Shown here: positions 5,299-7,696 of the stretch, one piece after another
How the letters are laid out: each line of letters starts with the position of its first letter
Position numbering within the stretch: the stretch's first letter is position 1
Source: Spirochaetales bacterium
Lineage (GTDB): Bacteria > Spirochaetota > Spirochaetia > DSM-27196 > SLAA01
Length of the DNA: 7,696 nucleotides
Assembly: GCA_007126415.1 (NCBI GenBank)
Contig: SLBH01000208.1
Coordinates: 1 to 7,696 of the forward strand
Reading direction: 5' to 3'
Notes under the pieces: model-generated
The model's input: only the letters and a program-made list of their open reading frames with translations
The model's database searches: none
Told to the model about the DNA's origin: nothing
Position numbers and translations under genes: made by a program

Positions 5299-5310
5299 GC
5301 GGCTTTTTTT
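5281..5310 (+). terminator. Intrinsic terminator (attenuator) in the cimA leader
   Basis: AAAAGCCGTCCC (5281-5292) pairs with GGGGCGGCTTTT (5296-5307) around the loop GCC: 12 pairs including one G-U. Seven T residues follow (5304-5310). It stands between the candidate promoter and cimA, 17 bases after the leader peptide's stop, and points toward cimA, so it should act as a conditional stop. The four A residues at its foot also give a short T-run on the other strand, but no gene on that strand ends here. Confidence 0.88.
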
Positions 5311-5334
5311 GTGCTTTTGTGCTTTTGTGCTGTG
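5311..5334 (+). repeat. Octamer tandem repeat GTGCTTTT after the terminator
   Basis: GTGCTTTT at 5311-5318 and 5319-5326 is followed by GTGCTGTG at 5327-5334. It directly extends the terminator's T-rich tail and may add to pausing or be a slippage product. Confidence 0.6.
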
Positions 5335-5392
5335 CCCGGCAGGGCGCCTTGACCGCGGCATTAGCGCGCAGTAGTCGATAACCGGTTCGCAA

Positions 5393-5398
5393 GGGAGG
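5393..5398 (+). promoter_or_regulatory. Ribosome binding site GGGAGG of cimA
   Basis: GGGAGG stands seven bases before ATG 5406 and fixes the start. It contrasts with the leader peptide and DUF5312 starts, which have none. Confidence 0.85.
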
Positions 5399-5405
5399 AT
5401 CTACC

Positions 5406-6998
5406 ATGAACGAAGCAACGAAGACGAACGAACTCGTGGTGTATGACACCACGCTACGAGACGGCATGCAGGGGCTCGAGGTAAGCTACACGCTCGACGA
5501 CAAACTCAAGATTGCGCACATGCTCGACGAGTTGCGCTTTGACTACATCGAGGGCGGCTTCCCGCTGTCCAACAACAAGGAAGCCGAGTTTTTCCGACGG
5601 TGTAAGAACGAGCGCTTCGAGCACGCCGGCGTGGTGGCGTTCGGCTCAACGCGGCGCCCGGGCGGCAGCGCGTCCTCCGACCCGCAGGTAACCGCGCTGT
5701 TGGACGCCGAGACCCAGACCGTGATTGTGGTCGGCAAGACCTGGAAGGCTCATGTCGAAAAAGTTCTCAAGACAGACGAGGAAGAGAACCTTCGCATGAT
5801 CGCCGACACCATTGAGTTTCTCAAGTCTCAGGACCGCCGCGTGTTCTTCGACCTCGAGCATTTCTTCGACGGCTATAAGGACGATGCCGAGTACGCCGAG
5901 CGCGTCTTGCGCGCCGGGAGCGACGCCGGAGCCGACACCTTAATTCTCTGCGACACCAACGGCGGCACACTGCCCGACGAGGTAGGCCGCATCATGAGCG
6001 CGCTCCCGCAAAACGGCTTGGCCCCGCTCGGCGGTCACTTCCATAACGACTGCGGCACCGCGGTCGCGAACTCGCTCGCCGCGGTGGACCACGGCGCGGT
6101 TCAGATTCAAGGCACCGTCAACGGTTGGGGCGAACGCTGCGGCAACGCCGACCTCTGCGTTTTTGTCCCGAACGCGGTGATCAAGAAAGGCTTGCAGCCG
6201 GCGGTAGCCGAGCACCTGCACCGCATGACCACTCTCTCGCGCTTCGTGTCCGAGACTGCGAACATCATTCCCGACAAGCGCCAGCCCTACGTCGGAATCG
6301 CGGCGTTCAGCCACAAAGCCGGCCAACACGCCGACGTGGTGGCGAAATCGGCCGAGTTGATGGAGCATACCGACTCGAGCCTGGTTGGAAACCATCGCCG
6401 CGTACTGCTTTCGGAACTCGCCGGGAAATCGACCATCGTCGACAAGCTCAACAAGTACGGACGCTTCGATAAAAGCTCGCCGGTGGTCGCTGAGCTGATT
6501 CAAAGGCTCAAGGAGAAGGAAAACGCCGGCTACGAGTACGAGGCCGCCGAGGCGTCGTTCGACATGCTCCTGCGCCGAGCGATCGGACGCTATCGGCCGT
6601 TGCTCGAGCTCAAGAACTACCACCTCGAGTCGTTCAAGACCGCCGACGCCCCGTCGAAGACGGTGGGGCGCATCTTTCTCAACTCCGACAATGTGGAGAC
6701 GATGGGTGCTTCGGTGGGGATCGGGCCGGTTGAGACGCTCGACCACGCGCTGCGCGACGCGCTGCAGCCGCACCACCCCTTCCTCGAACGCATCAGCCTG
6801 ATCGACTACAAAGTACGCGTCCTGAACCCCGAGGAAGCCGCCGCGGCGAAGGTGCGCGTGTTCATCACCACCACCGACCACGAAGAAAGCTGGGACACCG
6901 TGGGCGTGCACGAGAACATCGTGGAGGCGTCGTGGGAAGCGCTGGTAGACGCGATCGAGTACTACTACAACAACTACGTGCTCGAAGGTGAGTCCTGA
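5406..6998 (+). CDS. cimA: (R)-citramalate synthase
   Basis: The 530-residue enzyme condenses pyruvate with acetyl-CoA to (R)-citramalate, the first committed step of the threonine-independent route to isoleucine, in the cytosol. The catalytic barrel of the HMGL-like/LeuA family begins with VVYDTTLRDGMQ (Asp14 and the TLRDG signature), continues with FDLEHFFDGYKDD, the metal-binding GGHFHND (histidines 211 and 213), and VNGWGERCGNADL (about 239-251). The HKAGQH motif (303-308) and VGNHRRVLLSELAGKSTIV (about 331-349) are characteristic of the CimA branch rather than isopropylmalate or homocitrate synthases. The C-terminal part, from about residue 400, is the LeuA-type regulatory dimer domain where end-product inhibition, here presumably by isoleucine, acts in relatives. 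Length fits the family. It lies behind an Ile-codon leader and a terminator, so expression is probably set by tRNA-Ile charging. It ends 84 bp before the convergent carB. Confidence 0.95.
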   Translation: MNEATKTNELVVYDTTLRDGMQGLEVSYTLDDKLKIAHMLDELRFDYIEGGFPLSNNKEAEFFRRCKNERFEHAGVVAFGSTRRPGGSASSDPQVTALLDAETQTVIVVGKTWKAHVEKVLKTDEEENLRMIADTIEFLKSQDRRVFFDLEHFFDGYKDDAEYAERVLRAGSDAGADTLILCDTNGGTLPDEVGRIMSALPQNGLAPLGGHFHNDCGTAVANSLAAVDHGAVQIQGTVNGWGERCGNADLCVFVPNAVIKKGLQPAVAEHLHRMTTLSRFVSETANIIPDKRQPYVGIAAFSHKAGQHADVVAKSAELMEHTDSSLVGNHRRVLLSELAGKSTIVDKLNKYGRFDKSSPVVAELIQRLKEKENAGYEYEAAEASFDMLLRRAIGRYRPLLELKNYHLESFKTADAPSKTVGRIFLNSDNVETMGASVGIGPVETLDHALRDALQPHHPFLERISLIDYKVRVLNPEEAAAAKVRVFITTTDHEESWDTVGVHENIVEASWEALVDAIEYYYNNYVLEGES

Positions 6999-7015
6999 AC
7001 GAGCGCCCGGCGGGC

Positions 7016-7048
7016 CGTGGCGGGGGGTCGTGGCGGGGGCCGCGGCCC
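7016..7048. repeat. GC-rich repeats between cimA and carB
   Basis: CGTGGCGGGG occurs twice 13 bp apart (from 7016 and 7029), followed by the perfect palindrome GGGCCGCGGCCC (7037-7048). These fill the 84-bp gap between two convergent genes and could slow polymerase from both sides, but no T-run is present, so I do not call a terminator. Confidence 0.4.
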
Positions 7049-7082
7049 GGGCAGCGGCAGCCGGCCGCGCGGCGCTTGATCG

Positions 7083-7696
7083 TCAGCGCGCGGCAGGATC
7101 CGGTAGCTTCCGGCCATCCGGTAGCTTCCGGCCATCCGGTAGCTTGCGCGCCTCGATCAGGCCCTGCTTGAGGTAGCGGATACCCGCGACCGCCGCGGTT
7201 GCGGCCGATATCGTGGTGGTGCACGGCACTTTGTTCCGGAGCGCCTCAATTCGGATGTAGTCGTCGTCGCGCTGCGTGAAACGCCCGAGCGGGGTGTTGA
7301 TCACCATCGCGATGCGACCGGCCTGCAGATGATTGAGGATGTTGGGACGCCCCTCGTGCACCTTAAGCACCACCTCGGCAAACACCCCGTTGTCGTAGAG
7401 GTACTGCGCGGTGCCGCGCGTCGCCGCGATCGCGAAGCCGAGTTCCTCGAGCTCGCGCACTATCGCGAGCAGCGCGGGCTTGTCGGCGTCGTGCACCGAT
7501 ACGAACACGCGCCCCTCGGTCGGAAGCTGCGTCCCAACCGCCGCACTCGCTTTCGCGAACGCCTCGCCGAAGTCTGCACCGATCCCGATGGCCTCGCCGG
7601 TGGAGCGCATCTCGGGGCCGAGCAGCGGATCCAGCCCCCGGAAACGATCGAACGAGAACATCGCCTCCTTCACCGCCCAGCCGGTGATGCAGCGGC
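7083..7696 (-). CDS. carB: Carbamoyl-phosphate synthase large subunit, C-terminal part
   Basis: The gene enters from the right edge, so only about the last 204 residues of a protein normally near 1070 are seen. The visible start, GWAVKEAMFSFDRF then DPLLGPEMRSTGE, is the end of the second ATP-grasp unit. From RVFVSVHDADKP on comes the methylglyoxal-synthase-like regulatory domain, with AATRGTAQYL, KVHEGRPNI, INTPLG and the CTTTISAATAAV stretch; in relatives this domain binds effectors such as UMP or ornithine. The enzyme makes carbamoyl phosphate from glutamine-derived ammonia, bicarbonate and ATP for pyrimidines and arginine, together with CarA. An in-frame GTG at 7671-7673 is an internal valine, not a start. 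The tail after GLIEA is unusual: K-L-P-D-G-R twice and K-L-P-D, made by a tandem repeat. It is convergent with cimA and not functionally linked to it in an obvious way. Confidence 0.95.
   Translation of the reverse strand, partial: RCITGWAVKEAMFSFDRFRGLDPLLGPEMRSTGEAIGIGADFGEAFAKASAAVGTQLPTEGRVFVSVHDADKPALLAIVRELEELGFAIAATRGTAQYLYDNGVFAEVVLKVHEGRPNILNHLQAGRIAMVINTPLGRFTQRDDDYIRIEALRNKVPCTTTISAATAAVAGIRYLKQGLIEARKLPDGRKLPDGRKLPDPAAR
7103..7150 (-). repeat. 18-bp tandem repeat at the 3' end of carB
   Basis: GTAGCTTCCGGCCATCCG is present at 7103-7120 and again, identical, at 7121-7138, with a diverging partial copy from 7139 (GTAGCTTGCGCG). It encodes K-L-P-D-G-R units after the end of the conserved domain. 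The identity of the two copies points to recent slippage. Confidence 0.85.

Noticed and set aside
5148..5310. An isoleucine T-box riboswitch in the cimA leader
   Set aside because: The conserved T-box sequence (AGGGTGGNACCGCG type) and specifier stem are not present, the leader is too short, and the Ile codons lie in a translated frame. Leader-peptide attenuation explains the layout better.
5349..5377. A second cimA promoter downstream of the terminator (TTGACC at 5349-5354)
   Set aside because: No reasonable -10 hexamer is found at 16-18 bp; TAGTCG is too poor. If it were real it would bypass the attenuator, so it deserves a check in transcript data, but the sequence does not support it.
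5120..5467. A 115-codon minus-strand frame including M-I-M-M-L-I-M-I opposite the Ile run
   Set aside because: It is the mirror of the Ile codons and the beginning of cimA. It runs through the terminator and promoter region and has no ribosome binding site.
5940..6911. A 323-codon minus-strand frame opposite cimA
   Set aside because: It mirrors the conserved citramalate synthase codons and has no family features of its own.
6999..7082. A bidirectional intrinsic terminator between cimA and carB
   Set aside because: There are GC palindromes but no T-run on either strand, so the sequence does not meet the usual criteria.

Overview
The window looks like a fairly GC-rich bacterial chromosome, most likely a spirochaete (Spirochaetales). 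The main evidence is the 588-residue protein at 3311-5077 (-), which I recognise from memory as the DUF5312 type seen in spirochaetes. A lipoprotein with a loose lipobox fits this. No tRNA, rRNA, IS element or CRISPR array is visible. All assignments come from reading the sequence; no database search was run.

Layout from left to right. A lipoprotein gene of unknown function (40-1044, -) starts at TTG behind a perfect AGGAGG and has a plausible promoter. Upstream of it, 1221-1792 (-) holds what reads as a decayed gene for a small exported, beta-strand-rich protein, broken by in-frame stops and frame changes. A very GC-rich, hairpin-rich stretch without a convincing gene follows (about 1840-2050), then a cluster of TTTGGG-type repeats in front of a membrane-bound AraC-family regulator (2142-3329, +). 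That regulator gene overlaps the DUF5312 gene tail to tail by 19 bp.

The most interesting part is the 330-bp space between the DUF5312 gene and cimA. The two genes diverge from overlapping -35 elements. On the cimA side lie a short open frame with five consecutive isoleucine codons (six in seven codons), a strong intrinsic terminator, and a sequence near the frame's end perfectly complementary to the heart of that terminator. This is the arrangement of ribosome-mediated attenuation. cimA encodes (R)-citramalate synthase, the first committed step of the pyruvate/citramalate route to isoleucine, so the sensed amino acid matches the pathway. The model is that charged tRNA-Ile lets the ribosome reach the stop codon, cover the antiterminator and cause termination. 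Isoleucine shortage would stall it on the Ile run and allow read-through into cimA.

The right edge contains the 3' part of carB (7083-7696, -), convergent with cimA. Its extreme C-terminus is lengthened by an 18-bp tandem repeat. A comparable 15-bp repeat sits near the C-terminus of the AraC regulator, suggesting slippage at gene ends. The DUF5312 promoter, and less securely the leader peptide and AraC promoters, place the predicted transcript start almost on the start codon with no Shine-Dalgarno sequence, so leaderless mRNAs are possible here.
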